Shown here piece by piece: positions 7,359 to 16,468 of a DNA stretch of 64,000 nucleotides. The position numbers and the translations under genes are program-made. Origin of the DNA: CAIVVT01 sp963838205 (GTDB taxonomy: Bacteria; Acidobacteriota; Terriglobia; Bryobacterales; Bryobacteraceae); contig CAWIQF010000012.1 of the NCBI GenBank assembly GCA_963838205.1, positions 1 to 64,000 of the forward strand, written 5' to 3'. The notes below the pieces were generated by a model. The model saw only the letters and a list, made by a program, of their open reading frames with translations, was not told where the DNA came from and made no database searches. Positions within the stretch are counted from its first letter, which is position 1, and every line of letters starts with the position of its first letter.

Positions 7359-8481
7359 TCACCGAGATCGCGCAAACGACGCCCGGCGCGCCGGGATCAA
7401 CGACCTGCCCCTGCGCGACTTTGTGACTGCGACTGTATAAATGATCGTGGCCCAGCAGGACCAGATCAACGCCGTGCTTCTCATAGAGCGGACCGAGCAC
7501 CGCGCGCATCTGCCGATAATCGCGGCCCTGGGCCATGGAATAGAGCGCCTGATGCTGCAACACGATGGTCCACCGATTGGGGTTGTTTGCCAGCACTTTG
7601 TTCAGCCAGGCGAGTTGGGCATTCCAGATCCGCTGTTTCGCCGCGGCGTCGAATTCCTCGTTGGAGAAGACATTCGAGTCGAGCACGACGAAGCGCGCGC
7701 CCTGGTAGTCCATGAAGTAGCTTTGGCCCTTCATCTCGGGAGCATCGGGACCGTTATCCGGCAGCGTGAAGAGCATGTGCCACAGCGGCGACACGCTCAA
7801 CACGGTCTTCGAATCCGGCGACCCGGGAGCGCGATGCAGGTCGTGATTGCCGACCACCGGAAGACTGGGCACCGTAGCACTGATAAAGCCTTGTGCGTCA
7901 CACCATTCGTTCCACAACCGGACGTCATGGCCCTCCGCCACCAGGTCGCCCGCGCTAGCGATGAAACGCGCCTCCGGAGCGGCGGCATACGCCGCGCGGA
8001 TGGTCCGCGACCACAGCGACTTGATACTGTTCTGGGCGTCGCCGACATACAGGAAGCGGAATGGTTCGGGCTTGGCCGAGGCGGTACGGAAGGCATTCCA
8101 CTCGCTCCAGCTTTTGCCGTCTCCAACGCGACAAAGATCGTGCGCGCCGGGTTCGAGACCGGTGAACGTGACCGCGTAGTGTCCTGGATCGGTCGCGCCC
8201 GCCGATGTCACCGTGCCCGCTACCGTGACAGCACCAGACTCGAATTTTGGACTCGGCGACATCTTCGCCACTTGACCTTGCGGCGAAGTCAACGCGGTTG
8301 CGGTCTCCCACGTGACCGACTGCGTCGTGGAGGGATCGCCGGACCAGGTGAGAATCATTCGCTCAGGAACGTGTCCCGCTGGAGCGGGAACCGACGGAGC
8401 GCCGAGCAGACGAACCGCAGGGGACGCTCCGAACGCGATGAGCCCGAGCGCCGTCCGGCGTGACTGAAGCAGCTTGTTCAT
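7213..8481 (-). CDS. Exported purple-acid-phosphatase-like metallophosphoesterase, 3' end replaced
   Basis: The protein has a Tat-like signal (SRRTALGLIAFGA), a fibronectin-like N-terminal domain (about 40-125) and a calcineurin-type metallophosphoesterase domain. The metal motifs are VGDAQ, SAGDLV, VVGNHDLH, LQHQALY and LGHDHLY. It hydrolyses phosphoesters outside the cytoplasm. Similarity ends at ISVSGPK near residue 380; the remaining 45 residues are read antisense-like through hicA in another frame and are not family sequence. The gene is thus a 3'-truncated, chimeric copy, though all metal ligands are retained. Confidence 0.8.
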   Translation of the reverse strand: MNKLLQSRRTALGLIAFGASPAVRLLGAPSVPAPAGHVPERMILTWSGDPSTTQSVTWETATALTSPQGQVAKMSPSPKFESGAVTVAGTVTSAGATDPGHYAVTFTGLEPGAHDLCRVGDGKSWSEWNAFRTASAKPEPFRFLYVGDAQNSIKSLWSRTIRAAYAAAPEARFIASAGDLVAEGHDVRLWNEWCDAQGFISATVPSLPVVGNHDLHRAPGSPDSKTVLSVSPLWHMLFTLPDNGPDAPEMKGQSYFMDYQGARFVVLDSNVFSNEEFDAAAKQRIWNAQLAWLNKVLANNPNRWTIVLQHQALYSMAQGRDYRQMRAVLGPLYEKHGVDLVLLGHDHLYSRSHKVAQGQVVDPGAPGVVCAISVSGPKICAAHPGPGQRARCGSPLDRSSRQRQPRTSLLRVEYDNRAQPEG

Positions 8482-8623
8482 ATGCGTCTGTTTATCCTTT
8501 TCTACTGCACGATCCTGAAGTTGAAGCGGGCTGCGGGAAGACGCCGATGCGCCAACCCGCGGCCCGCGATTGGGAGAAACTCACCAGGCAGCGCCCTTTG
8601 CGAGCCGCCCGGAAACCGGCCGG

Positions 8624-9085
8624 CTAGAACTCTGCGCGCAGCAGGAACTCGATGCGCCGCGGAGCGCCCGAGCCGGTTGCGCCGGTGTTGATGATGCTGG
8701 TGATGCGCCCGAAGCTGGACGAAGACGAGTTGCCAGACGGGTTGGAGAAAATCGGGTGATTGGCGAGGTTGTAGGCGGTGGCGCGTAGGTCGAATGCGAC
8801 TTTCTCGGTGATTCTAAACTTGCGCTGTAGCGATGTGTCGAACTCCAGCGCGCCGGGGCCAACGGCGGCGTAGCGTCCGAGATTGCCCCAGGTGTCGTTG
8901 GCCGACTTGGCAAATGCCGCCGGGTTGAACCAGTCGGAGATGGTTTGGTCCGCGGCGCAGATGTCCTGCCCGCTGACATAGTTTGGACGCTGACCGGACG
9001 TGTTGCCATCGAGCATTGCGGCCGCTTTGCGCGAGATGGTGATGTTAATCGGCAGGCCGGTACGCGCGGTGGCGATATCGACCGA
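8624..9085 (-). pseudogene. TonB-dependent receptor (Oar-like), C-terminal fragment
   Basis: About 150 residues match the last beta strands of Oar-type TonB-dependent receptors: TGLPINITISRK, ISDWFNPAAFAKSA, WGNLGRYAAVGPG, FDLRATAYNLANHPIFSNP and the final IEFLLRAEF, ending in an aromatic residue as outer-membrane barrels do. The open frame continues upstream only to about 9085, where it meets the fucosidase-like gene in a different frame. The plug and most of the barrel are missing. Confidence 0.75.
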
Positions 9086-9668
9086 GTAGCAGTCTGTCGA
9101 ACCACCAGGCTTTGATCAGGTCTCCTTGGCGTTCGCCGAGTTCACGAATGATCGCGAGCAGGTTGGCCACGAAGCGGCTCTTGTCCGGCTCGTGATAGCC
9201 GACGGCCAGCTCCCAGGCGGGGTCGTCGCCGTGGTTGCAGGAGTGGTTGTAGTACAGGATCAGGTGAATGCCGCGCCGGCGCAGGGCGCGGGCGAGTTCG
9301 CCGATCATGTCGCGCTTGTTGGTGCGGCTCGGCAGGATGCGCTCGATGGCGTCACACGGTCCGGCGAGCCACTGCAGCGCGTGGCACGAGGTGAAGATCA
9401 GGTAGCTCGCGCCGCTGGAGGCGATGAGGTCGGCGAAGCGCTCGACGTCGAACTTGGCCACCGTCTCGGGGAAAGGCCGCCAATCGGCGGGGTGAATCGT
9501 CTGCGACAACGCGGTCCAGTGCGTTGAGATGCCGAAGGGGCAGGCCGCGAACCAGCTGGCGTCGGGGCGCTGGTAGGGTTTCGCGCCGAGTTCCACGGCT
9601 TGCATAGCAGAACCGGCGAGTGCGGCTGAAGCGGACAAGGTAAAGGTGCGGCGGGTGTATGGGTGCAT
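9085..9668 (-). pseudogene. Alpha-L-fucosidase-like (GH29-type) protein, N-terminal fragment
   Basis: The frame begins with a Tat-like signal (MHPYTRRTFTLSASAALAG) and a ggaggtg ribosome site six bases upstream. It continues as a TIM-barrel with GH29-like patterns: WFAACPFGISTHW, YLIFTSCHALQW, RGIHLILYYNHSCNHGD and KAWWFD, which would precede the nucleophile. After WWFD the frame meets the TonB-receptor fragment and ends in about 13 unrelated residues (stop at 9045). The catalytic C-terminal half is absent, so activity is unlikely. Confidence 0.7.
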
Positions 9669-9949
9669 TGGTTCACCTCCAGTGGCGGAGTTGACCGGGA
9701 TTTACATTATCGGTTCTCCCGGACTGCTCATTGTGTTCCGAACGGCCTTTTTCGGATCCAGAATCGCAGGGTTTCAGCTCCGAGAATCTCCGCCCACTCA
9801 CTCTGGAGCACTTTTCCACAGCCGCCCTACCTTCAGGAGAGGCAAGTCTCGTCCCGACAGCGAGTTCCATTGACACTTCCCCTTCCTCTCGTCTCCTTTG
9901 TTCAATTTTACAGCACACAGTCCCCGCTCCATCCAGTCGTGGGTAGCAC

Positions 9950-10126
9950 CGCAATGCGACACACCATCGCACTGAACAGCCGCCTTGTCAGATGGCTCTC
10001 GGCCAGCATCAGCCAGTAGTACCGGCCGTGCTTGACCAGCCTCCCGCCCATCTTCACCAACCGCTGCTGCAGACTGGCCATCGACCAGTTACCGATCCGG
10101 TTTGGCAACACGAGAAAGGGTTGGGT
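9950..10126 (-). pseudogene. IS1380-type transposase, C-terminal remnant A
   Basis: About 59 residues (NRIGNWSMASLQQRLVKMGG, then HGRYYWLMLAESHLTRRLF) match the conserved C-terminal end of IS1380-like DDE transposases. No catalytic core is present. A related copy in opposite orientation lies at 10979-11122, roughly 80 percent identical over about 65 bases by eye. Confidence 0.65.
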
Positions 10127-10148
10127 TCCGTCGGCACCCAGCCCCGCG

Positions 10149-10595
10149 TCAGTTTTTGGGTTCACTCGTTCTGCTGATCGGCTGCAGCGCCTGTATCGCA
10201 TCCATGGTGGACTCGATCTCACCTGCCCAATATTTGATGAGCACATCCCTATTCAACTCAACCCACTCGGTGAGCACAGCGAGTTCTTGTGCGTCAAGAT
10301 GACCACGCGTGACTCGGACAGTCGGCCTGATAGCAACTTTCGCTGTTTGTGATCGGCGCGTCCCCCCGCTCCGCGCAACCTCGACCCGCACATCGGGTAC
10401 GACGCCTATGTCCTCAAGGATGTAAACGGCGAACGGCAGGCCAGTCTCTTTGGGCGACAGAATGGCCAGATCGAAGCCGTCTTCGGGCTCTCGTTGTGCT
10501 GGCCGTTTGCCACCGACCGCCGGCGGCTGGCCCACAACGGCCCGACGTCGTGCTTTCTTCCTCGGAACGGGCTTGGGTACCTTGCTTGATTCCAT
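10149..10595 (-). CDS. Hypothetical protein with a DUF4160-like C-terminus
   Basis: This 148-residue protein has a basic N-terminal tail (PRKKARRR), a beta-rich middle (TGLPFAVYILEDIG, DVRVEVARSG) and a C-terminal helix with AVLTEWVELNRDVLIKYW, similar in pattern to the end of DUF4160 proteins, which often occur in toxin-antitoxin-like pairs. The start at 10595 is chosen because the longer version would overlap the upstream small gene; ggagg lies 11 bases upstream. Function unknown. Confidence 0.55.
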   Translation of the reverse strand: MESSKVPKPVPRKKARRRAVVGQPPAVGGKRPAQREPEDGFDLAILSPKETGLPFAVYILEDIGVVPDVRVEVARSGGTRRSQTAKVAIRPTVRVTRGHLDAQELAVLTEWVELNRDVLIKYWAGEIESTMDAIQALQPISRTSEPKN

Positions 10596-10626
10596 GTTTC
10601 GCGTTGCCTCCACTCGAGCAATGACC

Positions 10627-10818
10627 TTATCCCATTCGCGCCGCGCGCTCCCGGTACTTGGCCGTGCAGCCATAGAAGGAGGGCGACTCCCATCGCCGCA
10701 TGTTGTCGAGATACTTCGACATGTAATCTTCGTCGGTAAAGGTCGAGATTGGACCGATATCCTCCGGCTTTATTCCGTATCTCACCGCTGCCCGAGCGAG
10801 CCGTCTTAAGACTTGCAT
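10627..10818 (-). CDS. Hypothetical 63-residue protein
   Basis: A short frame (MQVLRRLARAAVRYG, then EDYMSKYLDNMRRW) lies 31 bp upstream of the DUF4160-like gene on the same strand, suggesting a two-gene unit. The start at 10818 is preceded by a G-rich Shine-Dalgarno-like stretch; a start at 10824 or 10881 is also possible. I do not recognise the family. Both genes sit between two inverted IS1380 remnants. Confidence 0.4.
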   Translation of the reverse strand: MQVLRRLARAAVRYGIKPEDIGPISTFTDEDYMSKYLDNMRRWESPSFYGCTAKYRERAARMG

Positions 10819-10978
10819 CGTCATCCCCCCATCCAGTAAACCGTGGCGCGGAGTCGGATGGAAGTATCCTGCGCGGCGCACAGAGACTCTGTGAAGCCGG
10901 AAGGTAGCGAACGCGCGGTTATCCCAAGGATGGCGGCGGTTGTATGCTAGGCACGACCCGGGGAGTCACAAAGGGAAT

Positions 10979-11122
10979 TCCGGTCCAAAGGGAGATATGC
11001 GCCTGCAAGCTCTCAAGCATGCGCGGTACTACCGGCTGATGCTGGCCGAGAGCCATCTCACACGGCGGTTGTTCGGGAGCATGGTCCGGCGCATTGACGC
11101 GCTGGCAGTGGCGAGCGGGTAG
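10979..11122 (+). pseudogene. IS1380-type transposase, C-terminal remnant B
   Basis: The frame contains HARYYRLMLAESHLTRRLF and GSMVRRIDALAVASG, the terminal part of an IS1380-like transposase, closely related to remnant A but on the opposite strand. It ends at a stop at 11120-11122. The upstream catalytic domain is absent. Confidence 0.65.
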
Positions 11123-11729
11123 CAGGGAGGCGATGATACCAGCGAAATCAGGCAGATCAGGACGCAGGGGGCGGAGAGGTGTTTGTGAAAATCATTGAAA
11201 AGACAAAGCTTCCCGGCTTTCGATTTTTCCGGTGGGCTAAAATTGGCGCTCGGCCGAGCCAAAAGACGGCTTCCGGAGAAAACGCACCCAAAAGCCGCAA
11301 TTTGGAGGATCAACAGTGGGTGGCCCGTGATACGATGACCGGAAGCCGGGAGTGAAAAGGACAATCCCGGATAAATACCCTCGCGACCGCTGTCACCCGC
11401 TGGGCGCACTGAGCCGAAGGCGACCTGATTGAGGCGCCGACACACGATGTGCAGCTCGACACGCCCCTCGGGAATTTCTGGGCCGTGACTGGGCCCATTA
11501 CCGGCACAAGTTGAGGCTTTCCTAATTAAGACTCCATCAGCGGGCATGATGGTGGGGCGTGACGTTTTGTAACGCGGTTTATGGTAAGGGAGATAAGAAT
11601 GGCCGGCGACTGTGGGTGCAAACAAACGTGCACAGCTTTCTGCTCGATCTCAGGAGATCTCACAAGTACGGATCACTGGATGGAAAGGGCTCGCGGCGAC
11701 GATGGTAATTCATTCATGAGGCACTCCAA
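11123..11729. other. Intergenic, 607 bp, no gene recognised
   Basis: Between the IS1380 remnant and the UroD-type gene no frame on either strand resembles a protein family. A long minus-strand frame here runs antisense into the transposase remnant and looks like a shadow. The stretch just before 11730 should hold the promoter of the methyltransferase pair. No cobalamin riboswitch pattern was evident by eye. Confidence 0.5.
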
Positions 11730-12836
11730 ATGAACTCCAAAGAGCGCGTATTGTGTGCGATTCAACACAAACCGATGGACCGGGTCCCAGTCAACTACTT
11801 GGGAACGCCGGAAGCAGATGCCAAACTACGTAAATACTTTGGCATTAACCTAGACGTTGCAGCGGTGATCCCGGGCGAAGCCATGGAGTATGACTGGGAC
11901 ATCCTTGGCTGCCTCGGCGCAGATCTTCGCGCTTTGAGGCTGCCTTATCGGGGCCCCGAATTCCCGACCTTCGACGACGGGCGCGCCCAGGATCTGTTCG
12001 GCGTTATATACCGTCCTGTGCGAAACGAAGTCGGCACGTATCTTGAGAGTTGCACGCTTCCCTACGCATCCTTTGAGACTGTTTCGGATGTAGAAGCGTA
12101 CCCTTGGCCGGACCCGCACTGGTTCGACTACTCGGTGCTACCCTCGCAGTGCGAACAGTGGAAAGACTATGCGGTAGTTTACGGCTGGGTTGGGAATGTC
12201 GACTTGATTAACGGGACGGCCTTTGGCAGAGGGTTCGAACAGACCATCCTGGATATCGCCCTCGAGAATCCGGTCGGTCTGGCCATCATGGAGAAACGGT
12301 TCGAGTTCGGGCATGAACAGACGAGGCGTGCGCTCGATGCTTGTAACGGGAAGGTAGACATTGTTTGGATGGGAGATGACTACGGCACCCAGCGCGGACT
12401 GCTCATGAGTCCCTCGAAGTGGCGCAAATTGATCCGTCCCAAGCTGCAGGCAATGATCGACCTGGCTCATCAACACGGCGCGCGGCTGATGCTTCATTCC
12501 TGCGGATCTACACGGCAACTTTGGCCGGATTTTGTCGATATGGGACTAGACATTTACGACACGGTGCAGCCCAGCGCCGCAGGGATGTCGCCCAACGAAC
12601 TGGCTGCAGAGTTCGGCCGCCACATATGTATGCACGGGTCGATCAACACTCAGAGCACTCTGCCCTTCGGTACACCGTCCGATGTCGCAAACGAGGTGCG
12701 CGACCGGGTCGAATCGTTCGGGCAGCGAGGCGGTCTGATCGTTGCTCCATGCCATAACATCCAGCCTGATACACCGATCGAGAACGTGCTGGCCCTGTAC
12801 AGGGCAGCCGGCAGTCTGAAGAACGAGGAGAACTAA
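11730..12836 (+). CDS. Uroporphyrinogen-decarboxylase-family methyltransferase (MtaA/MtbA type)
   Basis: The 368-residue protein shows the UroD fold seen in cobamide:CoM-type methyltransferases: SKERVLCAIQHKPMDRVPVN at the start, WMGDDYGTQRGLLMSP in the middle, LMLHSCGSTRQLWPDFVDMG with the zinc-type His-x-Cys, and a terminal GGLIVAPCHNIQPDTP. It lies one base before a corrinoid protein, so it most likely moves a methyl group to or from that cofactor rather than making haem. A tgagg ribosome site lies about 11 bases upstream. No MttB/MtaB-like first methyltransferase is adjacent. Confidence 0.82.
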   Translation: MNSKERVLCAIQHKPMDRVPVNYLGTPEADAKLRKYFGINLDVAAVIPGEAMEYDWDILGCLGADLRALRLPYRGPEFPTFDDGRAQDLFGVIYRPVRNEVGTYLESCTLPYASFETVSDVEAYPWPDPHWFDYSVLPSQCEQWKDYAVVYGWVGNVDLINGTAFGRGFEQTILDIALENPVGLAIMEKRFEFGHEQTRRALDACNGKVDIVWMGDDYGTQRGLLMSPSKWRKLIRPKLQAMIDLAHQHGARLMLHSCGSTRQLWPDFVDMGLDIYDTVQPSAAGMSPNELAAEFGRHICMHGSINTQSTLPFGTPSDVANEVRDRVESFGQRGGLIVAPCHNIQPDTPIENVLALYRAAGSLKNEEN

Positions 12837-12837
12837 T

Positions 12838-13479
12838 ATGACGGAACCAGCCGGACTTTTCGAAGCAATTCTTACTGGCGACGCTAAAACCGCCGCCGCG
12901 GTCACCAAGCAGGCGCTGGACGAGGGCATCGAGCCGCTGAAGCTGGTGACCGACGCGATGGTGCCGGCGATGGACGAGGCGGGCCGGAGGTTCGAGGCGG
13001 AGGAATACTTCGTGCCCGAACTGCTGCTGGCGGCACGGGCGATGAAGGCGGCGATGGCGTTAATCCGCCCGCTGCTGGTGGCGTCGGGCGCGAAGTCCGC
13101 GGGCCGGGTCGCGGTGGGGACGGTGAAGGGCGACCTGCACGACATCGGGAAAAACCTGGTGGCGTCGATGCTGGAAGGCGGCGGATTCGATGTGCTCGAC
13201 CTCGGGGCCGACGTGTCGCCGGAGAAATTCATCGAAGCGGTGAAGGAGAAGGGCGCGCAGGTGGTGTGCCTGTCGGCGCTGCTGACGGTGACGATGCCGG
13301 CGATGAAGACGACGATCGAGGCGCTGAAAACGGCGGGCTTGCGGGGGAGCGTGAAGGTGCTGGTGGGCGGCGCGCCGGTGACCGCGCAGTACGCGAACGA
13401 GATCGGCGCGGACGGGTACGGCGAAAACGCCAACTCGGCCGTGGCGCTGACGCGCAAGCTGCTGGCGGAAGGGAACTAG
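12838..13479 (+). CDS. Corrinoid (B12-binding) methyl-carrier protein
   Basis: This 213-residue protein has an N-terminal B12-binding helical domain (about 5-85, VTDAMVPAMDEAGRRFEAEE) and a Rossmann B12-binding domain with the lower-ligand motif DLHDIGKNLV near residue 100. Later patterns (VVCLSALLTVTMPAMKTTIE, VLVGGAPVT, GADGYGENA) complete the family signature. It carries a methyl group on cobalt between partner methyltransferases. It follows the UroD-type gene with one base between stop and start, clearly one operon. Confidence 0.9.
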   Translation: MTEPAGLFEAILTGDAKTAAAVTKQALDEGIEPLKLVTDAMVPAMDEAGRRFEAEEYFVPELLLAARAMKAAMALIRPLLVASGAKSAGRVAVGTVKGDLHDIGKNLVASMLEGGGFDVLDLGADVSPEKFIEAVKEKGAQVVCLSALLTVTMPAMKTTIEALKTAGLRGSVKVLVGGAPVTAQYANEIGADGYGENANSAVALTRKLLAEGN

Positions 13480-13659
13480 ACCGGTGGCAGAGGAGCGGGG
13501 AGCCGCGCCGGCCGCGGCCGGCCAGCGGGCGTCGCGCCAGGGCAGCCGGAAATGCAGATGAAAACCCAACTGGCCATTGTATTCGGCGACGGTCAGGCGC
13601 ATGCTGACGGTCGGCCGAGAATCCGAAAAGGAAAATCCAGGTCATAAGGAACCAACATC

Positions 13660-15963
13660 ATGTTCAGGTGGAATCGCAGAGAGTTCTTCTATCTTTCCGC
13701 CGCTCCCCTATTTGCCGCTCGCACCGGCACGTCCGGAACGGTGAAGGTGACGGATACCGGAGATGCTATTCGTGTCAAAACTGTCAAATACGTCTTTGAG
13801 TGGATGCGTGCCAGTGACGCTCTGAAGCTCTCCGACTCGCGGGGCCGCGTGATCACCAACGGCAAATTGCAGCCGGTGGTGCTTGTACAGGCGCTTGGGG
13901 GCATGACGCGGAGGGCTACCAGCGGCAAACTCGCGGAAGCGCGCGTCACCGGGACGCGTCTTGATGTGCGCTACGACGGCGTTAATGGGTGGAGCCGCGT
14001 CGCGTTTGCCCTCGTCTTCGAAGATGAGGCGTTCTGGATGCAGCCGGTGAGCTACGAAAGCGGGGCGCCCGAAGACATCGTTTCACTGCACTACTGTGCC
14101 GAGGGCGTGGGAGAGGAGGCGCGGCCCACGCTCGCCTGCACCCACTACTCGATTCCGGGAATCTGCGAATCCGCGGGGGTCGGGCCGGTCGTCCAAGCGG
14201 CTATGAATCTGACTATGACACCTTGGCTGGGGCACGGCGGCCCAACGCAGCGTGTGGCTCCTATGCAGCAGTGGGGCCTGCCCGCTCATTTCTATTGCGG
14301 CTTCAACCTTCCCGGAATGGGCGCCAAGGATGGACGAATGCAGCAGGGCTCTGAGTGCTTTTGCTGCGGTCTGGCTGAGTTGCCCAACGGCGACTTGTTT
14401 CTCGACCTCCGCGGCGCGCTGACGTCCATGCTTGTCGATTATCGCGGTGATCTGTGGGGCCATATGCGCGGGCCAGGAAAGTTCGTGCTGGGCGCGAGAC
14501 TCTACTGGGCCATCGGCGAGAACTACCGCGAAGCGATCCGCGCTTACTATGCGGGACTGGTAGGCGCCGGTGTGGTTGCCCGTAAGCAGAATTCGGCCGA
14601 GAAGAGCGCCGCTGTGCTATCGCCGCAATTCAACACCTGGGGCGCCGAAGTCGCCGCACGCCGGGAGTGGAACAAGTACGACGAGTCGGACCTCAATGCC
14701 TTCTACAAGGGTATGAAGGACAGCGGGATGAAACCTGCCATGTTCGTTCTTGATGCCAAGTGGGAGGGCCGTTATGGTTGGCTACGCCACTCGCCAGAGC
14801 GATTCCCGCATTTCCTCGAGTTCCTCGATAAGGTTCGCAGCGAGGGTTACAAAGTGGGCATGTGGGCAGCGTTTCTGCGCTGTGAAGATCCAGCGGACTT
14901 AGGTCTCACAACAAGCCACTTGATTTGCGGCAAGGACGGGAAGCCACATCCGTTCGCTGAAAACGACGTCACCTTCTACCTCCTGGACCTCACCCAGCCG
15001 AAGGTTCAAGAGGTGATTCGAGACGTAGCTCGCAGGTATGTTCAAACCTACAAGCCCGACTTGGTCAAATTCGATTTCGGCTATGAGTTGCCAGCGCTCT
15101 CAGTCGCAGCGCCGAAGGACATGCGCTATGCCGGCGAGCGCATTCTCCACAAGGGCGTTGAAGTTGTAGTCTCGGCGATGCGCGAAGTGAACCCCGACTT
15201 GGCCGTTATGTACTACTCGCTGTCGCCCCTCTACGCCGACTTCTTTGACCTGCACTGCACTGACGACCTGTTCCTAAATCAAGACGAGTACAATCTCGAG
15301 GCGAACCGCCGCATCTTCTTTGGCAGCCTCCTGGGCGAACTCGGCATTCCCACAGACGGCTCCGGCGGCTACGATTGGCGCAGCATGCGGGACATTTGGT
15401 TTGACTCGGCGCCGACGGGCACTCTGGGCTCGCTGCTGAGTTTCACTGGCGATGAGGAAGGCGAAGGCCCAGATTCAGCGATAGTGGCTAAATTCAACGG
15501 CCTGACGCACCTATTACGCCCAACCGTTACGTTCCGGTTAGAGGCCGTCGAGTGGGCCGCTATTAGTGCAACCCGCGGCGCCCGCTCGCCCTCGTGGGCT
15601 CGCTGGGAGGGGGATAATCTGACCCTGGTCGCGTTGAGGAAAGGCCATTGGAATGGCGGACCCGTCAGCGGACGCTACCGCGACATCGTTTCCACGACAG
15701 CGCCGCTGGTCCTCGCCTCTAAGACGGGAGACGATCTTCGGCGCAGTAACTTCCTGGCCCTGATGCCGTTTGGCGACGGCGAAGTAACCTTGAAAACAGA
15801 AGCATCCATTCCCCGACGCGCCGATATCGTGGAGCACTTGTTTGGCGGGAAGAAGAAACTGACCAGCCTCAAACTTACGGCGGGGGAGTGTCGCGTTAGC
15901 TTCCGAGAAAAAGACGAGCAGGGAACACCGGTCGAATGGGTCGAGATAAACGTGCGGGCCTAA
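13660..15963 (+). CDS. Exported GH36-like alpha-galactosidase/melibiase-type glycosidase
   Basis: The 767-residue protein starts with a Tat-like signal (WNRREFFYLSAAPLFAA). An N-terminal beta-sandwich (to about 320) precedes a TIM barrel of GH36/GH31-like type with NTWGAEVAARREWNKYDE, KPAMFVLDAKWEGRYGWL, GYKVGMWAAFLRCEDP and DLVKFDFGYELPA, where the Asp of KFDFG would be the nucleophile. A C-terminal beta domain closes it. Substrate is not predictable. It is 180 bp after the corrinoid gene, on the same strand, and may be cotranscribed. Confidence 0.7.
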   Translation: MFRWNRREFFYLSAAPLFAARTGTSGTVKVTDTGDAIRVKTVKYVFEWMRASDALKLSDSRGRVITNGKLQPVVLVQALGGMTRRATSGKLAEARVTGTRLDVRYDGVNGWSRVAFALVFEDEAFWMQPVSYESGAPEDIVSLHYCAEGVGEEARPTLACTHYSIPGICESAGVGPVVQAAMNLTMTPWLGHGGPTQRVAPMQQWGLPAHFYCGFNLPGMGAKDGRMQQGSECFCCGLAELPNGDLFLDLRGALTSMLVDYRGDLWGHMRGPGKFVLGARLYWAIGENYREAIRAYYAGLVGAGVVARKQNSAEKSAAVLSPQFNTWGAEVAARREWNKYDESDLNAFYKGMKDSGMKPAMFVLDAKWEGRYGWLRHSPERFPHFLEFLDKVRSEGYKVGMWAAFLRCEDPADLGLTTSHLICGKDGKPHPFAENDVTFYLLDLTQPKVQEVIRDVARRYVQTYKPDLVKFDFGYELPALSVAAPKDMRYAGERILHKGVEVVVSAMREVNPDLAVMYYSLSPLYADFFDLHCTDDLFLNQDEYNLEANRRIFFGSLLGELGIPTDGSGGYDWRSMRDIWFDSAPTGTLGSLLSFTGDEEGEGPDSAIVAKFNGLTHLLRPTVTFRLEAVEWAAISATRGARSPSWARWEGDNLTLVALRKGHWNGGPVSGRYRDIVSTTAPLVLASKTGDDLRRSNFLALMPFGDGEVTLKTEASIPRRADIVEHLFGGKKKLTSLKLTAGECRVSFREKDEQGTPVEWVEINVRA

Positions 15964-16389
15964 ACGATCCGGACAAGACCCGATTCCGTGGCTGAAGACT
16001 GACAAGGCAGGCCTCTGGCAGTGGTTTAGGAAGCTCGAGAATCCTGGTACAAATACTCTGCGACGCGCTGGAGGTGGGCAGGGTGGCTAACTCCGGCGCA
16101 CCCTGCTGCCGACCATATGGGGGCCAAGCCTGATCCCCCTTCAAGTGCCCAACTTGTCGTCGGTCAAGAAACTAGCTGGGCGGAGTAGCGCGGCCAATCC
16201 TGGACGTTGGCGCCGGCTTGCGCCGCGCGCAAAGATTCGCAGATGGCGTGCGCCCTGTGGAACGCCTCCAGCGGTGCCCGCCGAAGGCCACCTTAAGGTC
16301 GAAAAACTGGTATAGTAGCACCCCACAGCGAGCCTGACTAGAAATTGACAAACTGGAACCGTAGCACCCTGCAGCGGGACTCAAGCAAG
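15964..16389. other. Intergenic, 426 bp, with a degenerate direct repeat
   Basis: No gene is recognised between the GH36-like gene and the IS630 palindrome. Two related stretches of about 28 bp at 16304-16331 and 16350-16377 share aaactgg, then gtagcaccc and agcg (period 46). Repeats of this kind occur at IS21-type ends, but no IstA or IstB remnant was found here. Confidence 0.4.
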
Positions 16390-16468
16390 GTAAGCGTCTG
16401 GTCATGGCCCTCTAGAGCAATTTTTGACATACTATAAGTGCCCTGGCGATTTCTCTGCCGAAACCGTT

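Noticed and set aside
7441..8463. 340-codon plus-strand frame
   Set aside because: Antisense to the metallophosphoesterase gene; the metal-binding motifs are on the minus strand.
11029..11625. 198-codon minus-strand frame
   Set aside because: Composition is poor, it runs antisense through the IS1380 remnant and no family pattern is visible.
13480..13659. Possible small gene between the corrinoid protein and the GH36-like gene
   Set aside because: Short frames on both strands have no family resemblance and no ribosome site; treated as a spacer.
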